Shown here piece by piece: positions 1 to 8,746 of a stretch of DNA of 64,000 nt. The stretch's first letter is position 1. The number at the start of each line of letters is the position of its first letter. Under the pieces are notes generated by a model, which was not told the origin of the DNA, searched no databases, and was given only the letters and a program-made list of their open reading frames with translations. A program made the translations under genes and the position numbers. This DNA is from Gracilibacillus sp. YIM 98692 (GTDB lineage: Bacteria; Bacillota; Bacilli; Bacillales; Amphibacillaceae), in assembly GCF_010993965.1 (NCBI RefSeq), contig NZ_WIXM01000001.1, positions 124,001 through 188,000 of the forward strand, written 5' to 3'.

Positions 1-1
1 C

Positions 2-127
2 TTTTACTTAGACATAGCTGATCGTTGCGAAAACCCTAATATAAAGGAAGTTTTCCAACGTGCAGCCGCAGACGAACAAAATCACGCCGTTTGGTTCCTC
101 TACTTTTTTACCAAGCAGATGATGTGA
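2..127 (+). CDS. C-terminal end of a ferritin-like (rubrerythrin-family) protein, partial
   Basis: An open frame runs in from the left edge and ends at TGA 125-127. The 41 visible residues include AAADEQNHAVWFLYFF, a helix with the E-x-x-H pattern of the last iron-binding helix in ferritin-like proteins. Bacillaceae have small rubrerythrin-type proteins of this sort with poorly known roles in iron or peroxide handling. The start and most of the gene lie outside the window, so the family call rests on this helix alone. A strong terminator follows. Confidence 0.6.
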   Translation, partial: FYLDIADRCENPNIKEVFQRAAADEQNHAVWFLYFFTKQMM

Positions 128-170
128 CAACTCCCACAGCTAAATCAGTGGGGTTCTAGGGTACTAAAGT

Positions 171-214
171 AAAGAAGGTGTCCCATAAAGTTACTTATGA
201 GACACCTTCTTTCT
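171..214 (+). terminator. Rho-independent terminator after the ferritin-like gene
   Basis: The arms AAAGAAGGTGTC and GACACCTTCTTT form a 12-bp stem around a loop of about 20 nt that can itself pair in part (ATAA/TTAT). The right arm ends in a T-rich tail. Confidence 0.8.
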
Positions 215-347
215 TAACGTATAGGAATGTATAAATTGTCAGCAAGGTAGTTATTACGGCGTAGCGGGCAATTTTAGGAATATAGATAAGCGTAACTAGG
301 CTATCGCACTGCGCCTAAAGGCTTGGCTAAGCCCAAGTTTTCTTTAT

Positions 348-1310
348 TTATTGTCCAACATGCTGCTGTAAAAATTCGGTCAATTTCTTTTCATATGGTT
401 CTGGATTAATCGCATAGGCTTCTCCATGCCCAGCTTGATCAAATAGCAACATATCTGTTTCCGTTTCTGTATGATTTTTTAATTCCATTGCCATATCTGT
501 TGGGACAAACGTATCTTCTTTCCCATGAAAATATAAAACTGGTACTCGTGCATTTTTCACTTGATTCAATGCGGATGCCTCTTTAAGAGAGTACCCCGCC
601 CGCACCTTCGTTATAAGGTTCGTTGTTGGCAAAATGGGAAAAGATGGCATGTTATACATGCGATTCATTTGGTATTGAAACATGTCATAAACGCTAGTAT
701 AAGCACTATCTGCCACAATTGCTTTCACATTTTCTGGATGATCTTCTCCACTCGTCATTAAAACTGTTGCCGCTCCCATGGACAAGCCATGCAGCACAAC
801 CTCTGCATTCTCTCCAACCTTATCTATCACTTTATCAGTCCAATCTAAATAATCGAACCTGTCATGCCAGCCAAAGCCAATATACTCTCCTTCACTATCA
901 CCATGGCCGCGCATGTCTGCCATAAAGATGTGATAGCCTAATTCTTCATAATAATAGCGTGCATACAATCCCATATCCTTTGCTTTGCCTAGATAACCAT
1001 GGGCAAAAATTACTGCTTTATTTGTCGGTTCTTCTGCTTCAAGAAAATACCCAGTAAGGTTTAGGTCATCATATGACTGCATTTCCCATGTTTCAAATTC
1101 TTGTTTGGACATCCAGTCACGCCAGCTTCCTTCTATAAAAACATCCATCGCTGAAGCAGAAACCGTTAAATCCTCATTCCCCTGTAAAAAATCTTTTTGT
1201 TCACGTTTTATCGCTAAATTATAAAAATAATTTCCTGCTATCATATCTGATATTAAAAGAAGACTCAAAACAATTGCAGCACCTATTTGTAATCGCTTTC
1301 TCCACTTCAT
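348..1310 (-). CDS. Membrane-anchored alpha/beta hydrolase (YqkD-like)
   Basis: This is a 320-residue serine hydrolase of unknown substrate. Residues 7-25 form one hydrophobic segment, so the enzyme is probably anchored with its catalytic domain outside the membrane. The fold markers are all present: oxyanion HG at 104-105, nucleophile Ser177 in GLSMG, Asp266 in HGKED and His295 in AGHGEAY. The layout matches the B. subtilis YqkD group of uncharacterised hydrolases. The gene is alone, between a plus-strand terminator and the minus-strand terminator of the DUF421 gene. Family assignment is secure; esterase versus peptidase activity cannot be told. Confidence 0.85.
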   Translation of the reverse strand: MKWRKRLQIGAAIVLSLLLISDMIAGNYFYNLAIKREQKDFLQGNEDLTVSASAMDVFIEGSWRDWMSKQEFETWEMQSYDDLNLTGYFLEAEEPTNKAVIFAHGYLGKAKDMGLYARYYYEELGYHIFMADMRGHGDSEGEYIGFGWHDRFDYLDWTDKVIDKVGENAEVVLHGLSMGAATVLMTSGEDHPENVKAIVADSAYTSVYDMFQYQMNRMYNMPSFPILPTTNLITKVRAGYSLKEASALNQVKNARVPVLYFHGKEDTFVPTDMAMELKNHTETETDMLLFDQAGHGEAYAINPEPYEKKLTEFLQQHVGQ

Positions 1311-1476
1311 ATTATTGACCCCTTCTCTCTTTATCTCTTACTTCCATTATAACAGGAAGTTGGGGCTATGACGTTGGTAATTGTTGTATGTTGTCGAATA
1401 ATAATGCCTAATTTAGAATACTTGCACTCCTCGTGTTAAAGTGGCGCGAAACTGCTTAAAAGTAACGCATTAAAAA

Positions 1477-1505
1477 ATAGCAGACTCTCGCGAAGAGTCT
1501 GCTAT
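1477..1505 (-). terminator. Terminator downstream of the DUF421 gene
   Basis: ATAGCAGACTCT and its exact complement form a 12-bp stem with a CGCG loop, followed on the minus strand by TTTTTT. It lies 140 bp beyond the DUF421 stop, so the 21-bp repeat array in between should be part of that mRNA's 3' end. Confidence 0.85.
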
Positions 1506-1529
1506 CCTTACTATCATTATATTGGAAAG

Positions 1530-1634
1530 TGGCCCGTTTATGTATTATAGTGACCTGTTTTATGTAAAAAATGACCCGTTCATAAGAAATACTGGCCCAT
1601 TTCTCCCAAATAGTGACCCGTTTATCGAAACTGC
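1530..1634 (-). repeat. Five 21-bp tandem repeats (TGRCCYGTT core)
   Basis: The core TGRCCYRTT begins at 1530, 1551, 1572, 1593 and 1614, an exact 21-bp period. On the plus strand the units read xDPFIxN heptads, on the minus strand xxKRVTI heptads. The array lies between the DUF421 stop and its terminator. It fills most of the 335-bp gene-free stretch from 1311 to 1645. A minus-strand frame through it continues across the terminator stem, which argues against translation. Confidence 0.85.
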
Positions 1635-1645
1635 AACACACTTCC

Positions 1646-2248
1646 CTAATGAAGTTGCTTCGGATTATGTACTTCATCACTTTTTTGCTTTAATTCTTCA
1701 AATAAGTGACCAGTTTGTTGCTGACTAGATGCCTGCTGCTGTTGCGGAAAGGTGTATCCCAGCTGTGCCATTAATTTTTTAAATTCTCCTACCGTTAATG
1801 GTTCGGCATCTGGTTTTAACTCATAGCCTAACTGACCGTTTGCTTCCATTGTTGCAACTTTGACATCGGATATTTGTTTGACTCCTTTTTGACGCAAGTG
1901 CATTTCCAGTTTATCTGAGGTTAGGCGCATCTTCTTTAATGTATTGATATCAATTTCACCATTTTTAATTACTACTTTGGACTTCCCTGTAATCAACTTT
2001 TCTAATACATTAAACTTCATCGTAAGGTATTCTGTTACAATTAAAAAAGCAATAAAAACACCAGTTGCAATGACTGTGTTCCAAACGCTTTGATTCACCA
2101 CTGGTTGAATAATGATGGACCCGACAGAGATAAGAACTACAGTTGTGGCAATGGTCATTTGTGAGACAGATTTTCTCCCAACAAATCTTAAAAATAAAAA
2201 GCCAATGAAGACCATTAGCATTGCTTTCCAAATGACATTGATATCCAT
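1646..2248 (-). CDS. DUF421 (YetF-domain) membrane protein
   Basis: A 200-residue protein of the DUF421/YetF family. Three hydrophobic segments lie at about residues 5-22, 33-50 and 58-77. They precede a cytoplasmic region with the typical VVIKNGEIDI and MRLTSDKLEMHLRQKGV stretches, and a Gln-rich tail (QQQQASSQQQ). Family members occur in multiple copies in spore formers, some linked to spore germination or envelope functions, but the biochemical role is unknown. The start follows AGGAGG with good spacing. It is monocistronic and ends in the repeat array and terminator at 1477-1505. Confidence 0.85.
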   Translation of the reverse strand: MDINVIWKAMLMVFIGFLFLRFVGRKSVSQMTIATTVVLISVGSIIIQPVVNQSVWNTVIATGVFIAFLIVTEYLTMKFNVLEKLITGKSKVVIKNGEIDINTLKKMRLTSDKLEMHLRQKGVKQISDVKVATMEANGQLGYELKPDAEPLTVGEFKKLMAQLGYTFPQQQQASSQQQTGHLFEELKQKSDEVHNPKQLH

Positions 2249-2379
2249 GATAACCTCCTATGACATACGTAATGTACTTTTATTTTTGGAGATATCCTTC
2301 GTTTTATACATATAGATACAATTAATCTTACGTGGTAAGCTAATCATAATCATGTATCGAACATAAGGAGGCATTTCCA

Positions 2380-2952
2380 TTGAATAACAAACTTATTTTA
2401 GCTTCTTCCTCACCGAGGCGGCAGGAGTTACTGAAGCAAGTGCGAATTTCATATACGCTTCGCAAGCAAGATTTTGATGAATCGCAAATCTCCACAGCTA
2501 ATCCGGAAGACAAAGTGAGGCAATTAGCGATACACAAAGGACTAGGTGTCCCGATCCACGATAATGAGATAATCTTATCAGCAGATACCGTAGTGTCTTA
2601 TAATCAGCAAATTTTTGAAAAGCCCCAAAACAAAGAAGAAGCTTATCAGATGATATCGGCTTTGAGCGGAGGTATTCATGAGGTTTTCACTGGAGTGATG
2701 CTTCGTTCCGAAAAACAAGAAAAGGTATTCGTGGAACGAACAAAGGTAGAGTTTTGGACTTTATCAGATGAAGAAATCCAGTGGTACCTCTTAACAGATG
2801 AACCCTATGATAAGGCTGGAGCTTATGGCATTCAAAATACTGGTGCTATGTTTGTCAAACAGATTATCGGAGATTACTATAATGTGGTTGGGCTGCCGAT
2901 TTCGCGTGTGATAAGAGAGCTTAAACATTTTTCAGTTTTCCCACGAAATTAA
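2380..2952 (+). CDS. maf: Maf-family nucleoside triphosphate pyrophosphatase
   Basis: Maf proteins hydrolyse non-canonical or modified NTPs (dTTP/UTP or methylated nucleotides) to the monophosphate, and in Bacillus are linked to septum control. The 190-residue protein opens with the signature LILASSSPRRQELL and has the catalytic Asp in ILSADTVV near residue 69, then EVFTGVML and the YDKAGAYGIQ motif. The start is TTG at 2380, supported by AAGGAGG at 2365-2371, eight bases upstream. It stands alone rather than beside mreBCD as in B. subtilis. The exact substrate class is not certain. Confidence 0.9.
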   Translation: MNNKLILASSSPRRQELLKQVRISYTLRKQDFDESQISTANPEDKVRQLAIHKGLGVPIHDNEIILSADTVVSYNQQIFEKPQNKEEAYQMISALSGGIHEVFTGVMLRSEKQEKVFVERTKVEFWTLSDEEIQWYLLTDEPYDKAGAYGIQNTGAMFVKQIIGDYYNVVGLPISRVIRELKHFSVFPRN

Positions 2953-3014
2953 CAGGATTCCAACAAGCTCTAATAGAATTAGGTAATAGATCTATATCCC
3001 AAAGGAGTGGCACA

Positions 3015-3857
3015 ATGACAAAACAGATCCCTGAAATCACTTTAAATGATGGAGTAAACATCCCTGTTATCGGCTTCGGTACCGCTAAGCTGAAAGGAAG
3101 TGCGGGTGTTCAAGCAATCACAAGCGCCATCAATCAAGGCTATCGACTGATCGATTCTGCTTATAACTATGAAAACGAAGGAACAGTAGGTGAAGCAGTT
3201 CGCCGCACCTCTGTACCGCGAGAGGATCTATTGATTACATCCAAACTTCCAGGACGCCATCACACATACGATGACGCTATCCAGACAGTTCAAGAATCCT
3301 TATATCGCGCCAACATCGATTACTATGATTTCTATTTGATACATTGGCCAAATCCGAAACAAGATCAATATGTAGAAGCTTGGCAAGCCCTTATCGATGC
3401 AAAAAAATGGGGCTTAATACGTTCAATAGGGGTTTGTAACTTCCTACCAGAGCATCTGGAACGATTAGAGAAGGAAACCGGTGTGAAGCCTAGCATGAAT
3501 CAAATCGAATTACACCCCTTTTTTAATCAAGAAGAACAACGAGCATTTCATGAAGAACAGCAAATTGCCACAGAATCATGGAGCCCGCTGTACCGCGCCC
3601 GTGAAGTATTTCAAAATAAGACGATGAAGAAAATTGCGGATGCTCATGGCAAATCTGTTACACAGATTATCTTACGCTGGCATTATCAGCTTGGAGCGAT
3701 TGCGATTCCGAAATCTTCTTCTCCGGAACGCCAGCTAGAAAACATCTCGATCTTTGACTTTGCTTTAACAGATGAAGAAATGAGCACCTTAGCAGCCCTT
3801 ACACAGCCAGACGGCAGATTAAACGGCCAAGACCCTGCTGTTTATGAGGAATTTTAA
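3015..3857 (+). CDS. Aldo/keto reductase
   Basis: An NADPH-dependent oxidoreductase of the AKR superfamily, 280 residues. The catalytic tetrad is visible as Asp47, Tyr52 (in IDSAYNYENE), Lys77 (ITSKLPG) and His110 (YLIHWPNP). The cofactor loop AIPKSSSPERQLENI lies near the C-terminus. It resembles the B. subtilis YvgN/YtbE glyoxal and methylglyoxal reductases, but substrate range cannot be read from sequence. The start has an AAAGGAG site. It is followed immediately by a strong terminator, so it is probably monocistronic or cotranscribed with maf, which ends 62 bp upstream. Confidence 0.9.
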   Translation: MTKQIPEITLNDGVNIPVIGFGTAKLKGSAGVQAITSAINQGYRLIDSAYNYENEGTVGEAVRRTSVPREDLLITSKLPGRHHTYDDAIQTVQESLYRANIDYYDFYLIHWPNPKQDQYVEAWQALIDAKKWGLIRSIGVCNFLPEHLERLEKETGVKPSMNQIELHPFFNQEEQRAFHEEQQIATESWSPLYRAREVFQNKTMKKIADAHGKSVTQIILRWHYQLGAIAIPKSSSPERQLENISIFDFALTDEEMSTLAALTQPDGRLNGQDPAVYEEF

Positions 3858-3864
3858 AGCAGGA

Positions 3865-3903
3865 AAGCCCCGGGAATGTCAGCAGACATTTCGGGGCCCT
3901 TTC
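3865..3903 (+). terminator. Terminator after the aldo/keto reductase gene
   Basis: AAAGCCCCGGGAATGTC pairs with GACATTTCGGGGCCCTTT around a four-base loop (one mismatch or bulge). It is GC-rich and followed by TTTCTTTT. Confidence 0.9.
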
Positions 3904-3907
3904 TTTT

Positions 3908-3960
3908 ATCCATAAGTTTTGGTCTTTTATCCGTAAGTATTTTATTTATCCTAAGTTTCC
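3908..3960 (-). repeat. Short array of 21-bp LTDK-type repeats
   Basis: TTTATCC followed by ATAAG, GTAAG and TAAG begins at 3910, 3931 and about 3950, so the first two units are exactly 21 bp apart. Read on the minus strand, the stretch gives KILTDKRPKLMDKRK, the same heptad as the arrays at 14.7 and 44.1 kb. It sits between the aldo/keto reductase terminator and the convergent DHFR-like gene. Confidence 0.65.
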
Positions 3961-3961
3961 T

Positions 3962-4591
3962 CTAAGATTCTTCTCTTCTAATTTGGTAGGTAATATGGGT
4001 AACAGTCGGAGAGGCCTTAACGTCAACTGGCTTCCAATTCGATTCAAATTCATCAATGCCTTCAAATAATCGAACACCATCTCCAAGAAAAACAGGAGCA
4101 ATATGAAGCTGACATTCATCTAACAATTTTTCTTTAATCGCTTGTTGAATCACATCTGCTCCACCTGCAATTGCAACATCTAAGGTTCCTGCTTCAATTC
4201 GAGCCTTTTCAATGGCTGTTTGTAATCCATCTGTGACAAAGTGATAACTCGTTCCGCCTTCTTTTCGTTCACTCTCTCTAAAATAATGAGTCACAACAAA
4301 AACCGGCACATGAAATGGCGGGTGCTCTCCCCAAAATTTTTCCCCATGTTGAAACATACGATGTCCCATCACAACAGCGCCTGTTCGTTTCGCTTGTTCT
4401 TCAATAATTTTCGAATCCAGATTTCGATCTCCACCTTGTAAATGGTGCTGCTTGCGCCAGCTTTCTAGTTGATACACCCATTGATGCAGCATATCTCCAC
4501 GGTCACCAAGCGGATTGTCCGGACTATCATTTACTCCAGCAACGAAACCATCCAATGAAACGGATATATGAGTCGTTACCATCCCTACCAT
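3962..4591 (-). CDS. Dihydrofolate reductase-like (RibD C-terminal domain) protein
   Basis: A 209-residue protein of the large DHFR/RibD-C superfamily of small NAD(P)H-binding reductases. Markers are the opening THISVSLDGFVAG, then GAVVMGHRMF, VPVFVVTHY and the late IAGGADVIQQAIKEKLLDECQLHIAPVFLGDGVRLFEG, which matches the nucleotide-binding GG and the P-V-F/L-L-G strand. These proteins are common in Bacillaceae, and most have no assigned substrate. It is unlikely to be the true folate enzyme, which usually sits beside thyA. AAGGAGGAG precedes the ATG. It is a single gene convergent with the aldo/keto reductase. Confidence 0.8.
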   Translation of the reverse strand: MVGMVTTHISVSLDGFVAGVNDSPDNPLGDRGDMLHQWVYQLESWRKQHHLQGGDRNLDSKIIEEQAKRTGAVVMGHRMFQHGEKFWGEHPPFHVPVFVVTHYFRESERKEGGTSYHFVTDGLQTAIEKARIEAGTLDVAIAGGADVIQQAIKEKLLDECQLHIAPVFLGDGVRLFEGIDEFESNWKPVDVKASPTVTHITYQIRREES

Positions 4592-4718
4592 TGATTTCTC
4601 CTCCTTTTTGAATTAGATCCTCTAACGACATGCGAACGACTCTCTGATAAAGAGAGACTTCCATCAGTGGGGGGTGCGGACGATTGTTCACCATGATAAA
4701 CATGATAGTGCTAACTTT

Positions 4719-4734
4719 TTGTTATCGTTTTCAT
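4719..4734 (-). promoter_or_regulatory. CcpA binding site (cre) upstream of the mannitol operon
   Basis: The minus-strand sequence ATGAAAACGATAACAA matches the WTGNAANCGNWNNCWW cre consensus at every position. It lies about 160 bp upstream of the predicted mtlA -35 box. A weaker cre-like element overlaps the -10 box. The gene-free stretch 4592-4995 holds this site, the mtlA promoter and AT-rich sequence where MtlR would be expected to bind. Confidence 0.75.
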
Positions 4735-4897
4735 TTTTTTATAAAACTCTTTATATGTTTATTGTACTAAAGTTTTTGGTGAAATACTAGCTTGCATTTT
4801 TTTACAAATAGTTTACCTCAACGGGGTTCTATACTAAAATTATAGTTTTATTTAATCATGTCAACATCCCTCTTGCCAAAAGGACTTTTTGATTAGA

Positions 4898-4926
4898 TTG
4901 TATCTCAATGGGAAACGCTATATTCT
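4898..4926 (+). promoter_or_regulatory. Predicted sigma-A promoter of mtlA
   Basis: TTGTAT (4898-4903) and TATTCT (4921-4926) are separated by exactly 17 bp. The spacer and -10 region contain TGGGAAACGCTATATT, a cre-like sequence with two mismatches, which would put CcpA repression directly over the promoter. The weak -35 and -10 boxes suit a promoter that needs the MtlR activator. Confidence 0.55.
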
Positions 4927-4995
4927 AAAAGTATGACATTCATGTTACAAATTTCTACAATATTTTTAAAAAATATAAGAAAGGGTTGAGTACAA

Positions 4996-6426
4996 ATGGA
5001 ACAAAAAGGAATTCGTGCAAAGATTCAACGTTTTGGCAGTTACTTGAGTGGAATGATTATGCCAAACATCGCCGCATTTATTGCATGGGGACTTATTACT
5101 GCTTTATTTATTCCAACAGGTTGGATTCCTAATGAAAGTTTAGCCTCGCTTGTTGATCCAATGATTATCTATTTACTGCCGCTGTTAATTGGTTTTACTG
5201 GTGGTAAAATGATCCATGACATTCGTGGTGGTGTTGTTGGTGCTACCGCTACAATGGGTGTTATTGTCGGTGCAGATATTCCAATGTTTTTAGGTGCCAT
5301 GTTAATGGGTCCAATTGGTGGTTTTTTAACCAAAGTAATGGACAAGGCGTTTCAACATAGAATTCGTTCTGGATTTGAAATGCTTTATAACAACTTCTCT
5401 GCAGGTATTCTGGGTGCCTTATTGGCAGGGATTGCGTTAAAAATTATTGGCCCGATTGTGTATGGATTGAATCAAGTATTAGCAGCTGGTGTTGAAGCGA
5501 TGATCAATGCAGGATTGCTGCCTTTAGCTAGTATTCTCATTGAACCAGCAAAAGTTTTATTCTTAAACAATGCGATTAACCATGGAATTTTAAGTCCAAT
5601 AGGTGTGGAACAAGCTTCAGAAGCAGGAAAATCGATTCTATTTTTATTAGAGACAAATCCTGGACCAGGCTTTGGTATTCTATTAGCATTCATCGTTTTT
5701 GGAAAAGGTACAGCAAGAAGCTCAGCGTCTGGTGCATCGATTATTCATTTCTTAGGTGGTATTCATGAAATTTATTTCCCATATATTTTAATGAAACCAG
5801 CGCTATTATTAGCTGCGATTGGCGGTGGCATTAGCGGGGTGTTCACATTCAGTCTCTTTAATGCCGGTTTATCCGCTACACCCTCACCAGGAAGTATTTT
5901 TGCATTAATGGCCATGACAGCAAGAGGCGATCACTTTGCCGTATTATTAGGTGTCATAGTGGCTACGATCGTTTCTTTCATTATTGCATCGATCATTCTA
6001 AAATCAAGTAAGTCTGATAATGAAGATATTTCTGAAGCTACCGGTAAAATGGAAGCAATGAAAGGAAAGAAAAGCTCTGTCTCAGATAAATTAGCACAAG
6101 AGGATGAAAACGACGAAACAGAGGAAGCTACTAAGGTATCTGACGATGTCAACAAAGTCGTATTTGCATGTGATGCTGGTATGGGCTCTAGTGCGATGGG
6201 AGCTTCGTTACTAAAAGATAAATTCAAAAAAGCTGGTCTTGAAGATATAGAGGTAACAAATAAGGCGATTAATGACTTACAAGACGATGCAGATATTATC
6301 ATTACACACAAAGATTTAACAGAACGAGCAAAAGCAAAAATCCCTAGTGCACAGCATATTTCCGTGGACAACTTCTTAAACAGTCCAAAATATGAAGAAC
6401 TAGTAGAAGAATTAAAGAATAAGTAA
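4996..6426 (+). CDS. mtlA: Mannitol-specific PTS transporter, EIICB component
   Basis: MtlA imports mannitol and phosphorylates it to mannitol 1-phosphate. Residues 1-335 form the membrane EIIC domain, with the conserved GGIHEIYFPYILMKP segment near 250. An acidic linker follows at about 350-385. The cytoplasmic EIIB domain carries the phosphorylated Cys392 in VVFACDAGMGSSAMGA. The length of 476 matches the Bacillus IICB form; the EIIA domain is encoded separately by mtlF in this operon. RBS AGAAAGGG precedes the ATG. A hairpin after the stop may reduce read-through into mtlR. Confidence 0.97.
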   Translation: MEQKGIRAKIQRFGSYLSGMIMPNIAAFIAWGLITALFIPTGWIPNESLASLVDPMIIYLLPLLIGFTGGKMIHDIRGGVVGATATMGVIVGADIPMFLGAMLMGPIGGFLTKVMDKAFQHRIRSGFEMLYNNFSAGILGALLAGIALKIIGPIVYGLNQVLAAGVEAMINAGLLPLASILIEPAKVLFLNNAINHGILSPIGVEQASEAGKSILFLLETNPGPGFGILLAFIVFGKGTARSSASGASIIHFLGGIHEIYFPYILMKPALLLAAIGGGISGVFTFSLFNAGLSATPSPGSIFALMAMTARGDHFAVLLGVIVATIVSFIIASIILKSSKSDNEDISEATGKMEAMKGKKSSVSDKLAQEDENDETEEATKVSDDVNKVVFACDAGMGSSAMGASLLKDKFKKAGLEDIEVTNKAINDLQDDADIIITHKDLTERAKAKIPSAQHISVDNFLNSPKYEELVEELKNK

Positions 6427-6435
6427 TTCAAAGAA

Positions 6436-6470
6436 GAAGGTTTCTCTACTTTAGTAGAGGAGCCTTTTTT
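6436..6470 (+). terminator. Terminator or attenuating hairpin between mtlA and mtlR
   Basis: AGGTTTCTCTAC pairs with GTAGAGGAGCCT around TTTA and is followed by six T. Being inside the operon, it probably gives excess mtlA transcript over mtlRFD rather than full stop. Confidence 0.8.
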
Positions 6471-6621
6471 ATACCAGTTATTTAAAAAATGGCAACAACA
6501 CTGTTGACGAAATACTAACAAGATTACATTGAATAGCAAACTCCGTCGTGTGTACAATAAAAGTGTGAAGGGGCTTATTTAAAATCATGTCAACAAGCTA
6601 ACGGAATAGGGAGTGTGATAC

Positions 6622-8727
6622 ATGTATATTTCCGGTAGAGAACGTAAGTTGATCGAGTTGCTGTTATCACATAAAGAAGCCGTTACAATTCGTCAATTAG
6701 CACAAGAGCTTGACGTTAGTGAAAGAACGGTGCATCGAGATTTAAAAAATGCAGAAGAAATTTTACAACAATATGAACTGACTATTCACAAAAAATCTGG
6801 TGTTGGTATCTCGATTGTGGGAGATGAAGAAAGCAAAGATCGACTCATTTTGGCAACATTACAATTAGAACAGACAGATTACACCCCTGAAGAAAGACAA
6901 GCCATGATTTTGACTACTTTGCTGGAAGCAAAAGAACCAATCAAGCTCTATACACTAGCAAGTGAATTGCAAGTAACCATTGCAACCATTAGCAATGATT
7001 TAGACGCACTGCAGCCATTACTGGATAAATACGAATTGCATTTAATTCGAAAACGAGGGTATGGTGTGAAAGTAGAAGGGGAAGAAGCCAATAAACGTTC
7101 CGCGATCAGCTATCTTATTTCTCAACATGTCGATGAATCAGAAGTGATTACGCTATTGCGTAGAAACATTGAAAAACAGTCACAGGAACAAATCGATACC
7201 ATTTCGAATCGATTACTTGGATTAGTCGATCAGGCGAAACTAACGATTATCGAGCAAACAGTTGATCGAGTAAGAAAAAAGCTGCCATATGAACTTGCAG
7301 ATAGTGCATACGTCGGATTAGTCGTCCATTTAGCGTTAGCGATGGAACGATTACAAAAAGGAGAAAATATTCAATTTGACTCCAACTACCTGAATGAATT
7401 AAAAGATACGCCCGAATTTGCCATAGCAAATGATATCTTAAGAGAACTAGAAAAAGTGTTTCAAATGGATATCCCAAGCGACGAAACCGGGTATATAACG
7501 ATGCACTTATTAGGTGCAAAACTTCGCTATGATCATGAATATTTACTAGAAGAGGCTTCCTTAGATATCGCCTTTAAAGCGCAGGAGTTAATCGATTTTG
7601 TCAGCAAACGATTAGATAAGCAATTATTCAATCCAGAGCACATTTTGAATGATTTAGTAGCTCATTTAAAGCCAACGGTTTACCGATTACAGCAAGGAAT
7701 GAATATTAAAAATCCATTAGTAAAAGAAATAGAACAAGATTACCAAACCCTTTTTTCGATTATAGAAGAAGGCGTCGATCATGTTTTTTCTAATTTAACA
7801 TTTCCTAAAGAAGAAACTGCCTATCTCGTTTTACACTTTGCATCAGCCTTATTGAAATCAGAAGATGATTTAGCTATAAAGGCATTAGTCGTATGTTCAA
7901 GCGGTATTGGTACTTCCAAAATGTTAGCAACCAAAATCAGTCAACAAATAACGGAAGTAGAATCCGTTGATAGCTACTCCTTGTTAGAATTAGACCAAAT
8001 TCGTACAGAAGATTATGACCTTATTATTTCTACCGTACCCATAAAAAATATCGAGGAAGAATATGTTCTGGCTTCCCCTATTTTGACACATGCGGATATA
8101 CAACACATTAAAAGCATTATTCGCAAACGAAAAATGAACCGCAGCATGGTACAAACAACCGATCAACCAATCAAAAAGGAAATCACTCTAAAAGAAAACG
8201 TGCTTCGTCGATTACATGGAATGCAACATTATTCTAATGAGATACTATCTATATTAGACCGTTTCTATCTTCAAACGGTTGAGGAAGAACCTTTATTAGA
8301 AAAGGTATTGCCATCTATCTGTGAGCCATTAAAGCAGCAAGGTGTTATCCAAGATTGGGAGGACGTAGTAGAAAAACTGTTAAAACGATCAAAGACTGGC
8401 GGACTCGGTATCCCCGATACGTCTTTAGCACTATTTCATACAAGAAGTGATACGATAACAAAAGCTTCCTTTACTATTTATCCGCTAAAAAACCCGATAG
8501 AAGTAGATGGAATGGATGGAAAACCAGTTACCATGAAAAATTTACTGCTTATGTTATCACCTAAGGATTTTAATGATGCTGGTCTAGAAGTTTTAAGTTA
8601 TATCAGCGGGTTGTTAATTAAAGATGAAGAGAGCAAAAAGGTTTTTCAGTCACAAGATGAGGAAAGAATACACACGTATCTAACGTGCCAATTAAATGAG
8701 TTTATCACAGAAAAAATAGATCAATAA
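6622..8727 (+). CDS. mtlR: Mannitol operon transcriptional activator with PRD domains
   Basis: MtlR activates the mannitol operon and is controlled by PTS phosphorylation. The 701-residue protein has a DeoR/HTH_11 helix-turn-helix at residues 5-60, a second Mga-like HTH at about 90-150, and two PRDs (about 190-290 and 300-410). An EIIB-Gat-like domain carries Cys425 (VVCSSGIGTS), and a C-terminal EIIA-like domain carries His606 (ALFHTRSD). By position, His348 corresponds to the PRD2 activating histidine known from B. subtilis and Geobacillus; that match is inferred. It lies between mtlA and mtlF, as in Geobacillus stearothermophilus, whereas B. subtilis keeps mtlR elsewhere. Confidence 0.95.
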   Translation: MYISGRERKLIELLLSHKEAVTIRQLAQELDVSERTVHRDLKNAEEILQQYELTIHKKSGVGISIVGDEESKDRLILATLQLEQTDYTPEERQAMILTTLLEAKEPIKLYTLASELQVTIATISNDLDALQPLLDKYELHLIRKRGYGVKVEGEEANKRSAISYLISQHVDESEVITLLRRNIEKQSQEQIDTISNRLLGLVDQAKLTIIEQTVDRVRKKLPYELADSAYVGLVVHLALAMERLQKGENIQFDSNYLNELKDTPEFAIANDILRELEKVFQMDIPSDETGYITMHLLGAKLRYDHEYLLEEASLDIAFKAQELIDFVSKRLDKQLFNPEHILNDLVAHLKPTVYRLQQGMNIKNPLVKEIEQDYQTLFSIIEEGVDHVFSNLTFPKEETAYLVLHFASALLKSEDDLAIKALVVCSSGIGTSKMLATKISQQITEVESVDSYSLLELDQIRTEDYDLIISTVPIKNIEEEYVLASPILTHADIQHIKSIIRKRKMNRSMVQTTDQPIKKEITLKENVLRRLHGMQHYSNEILSILDRFYLQTVEEEPLLEKVLPSICEPLKQQGVIQDWEDVVEKLLKRSKTGGLGIPDTSLALFHTRSDTITKASFTIYPLKNPIEVDGMDGKPVTMKNLLLMLSPKDFNDAGLEVLSYISGLLIKDEESKKVFQSQDEERIHTYLTCQLNEFITEKIDQ

Positions 8728-8746
8728 TTTAAAGGAGTGCATCATC

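Noticed and set aside
1456-1680. A 74-codon minus-strand frame covering the 21-bp array
   Set aside because: It overlaps the end of the DUF421 gene, has no good RBS and runs through a perfect terminator stem. The frame is open mainly because the 21-bp unit has no stop.
5931-6557. A 208-codon minus-strand frame inside mtlA
   Set aside because: It is the antisense shadow of the MtlA EIIB and linker region, with no RBS and no family match.
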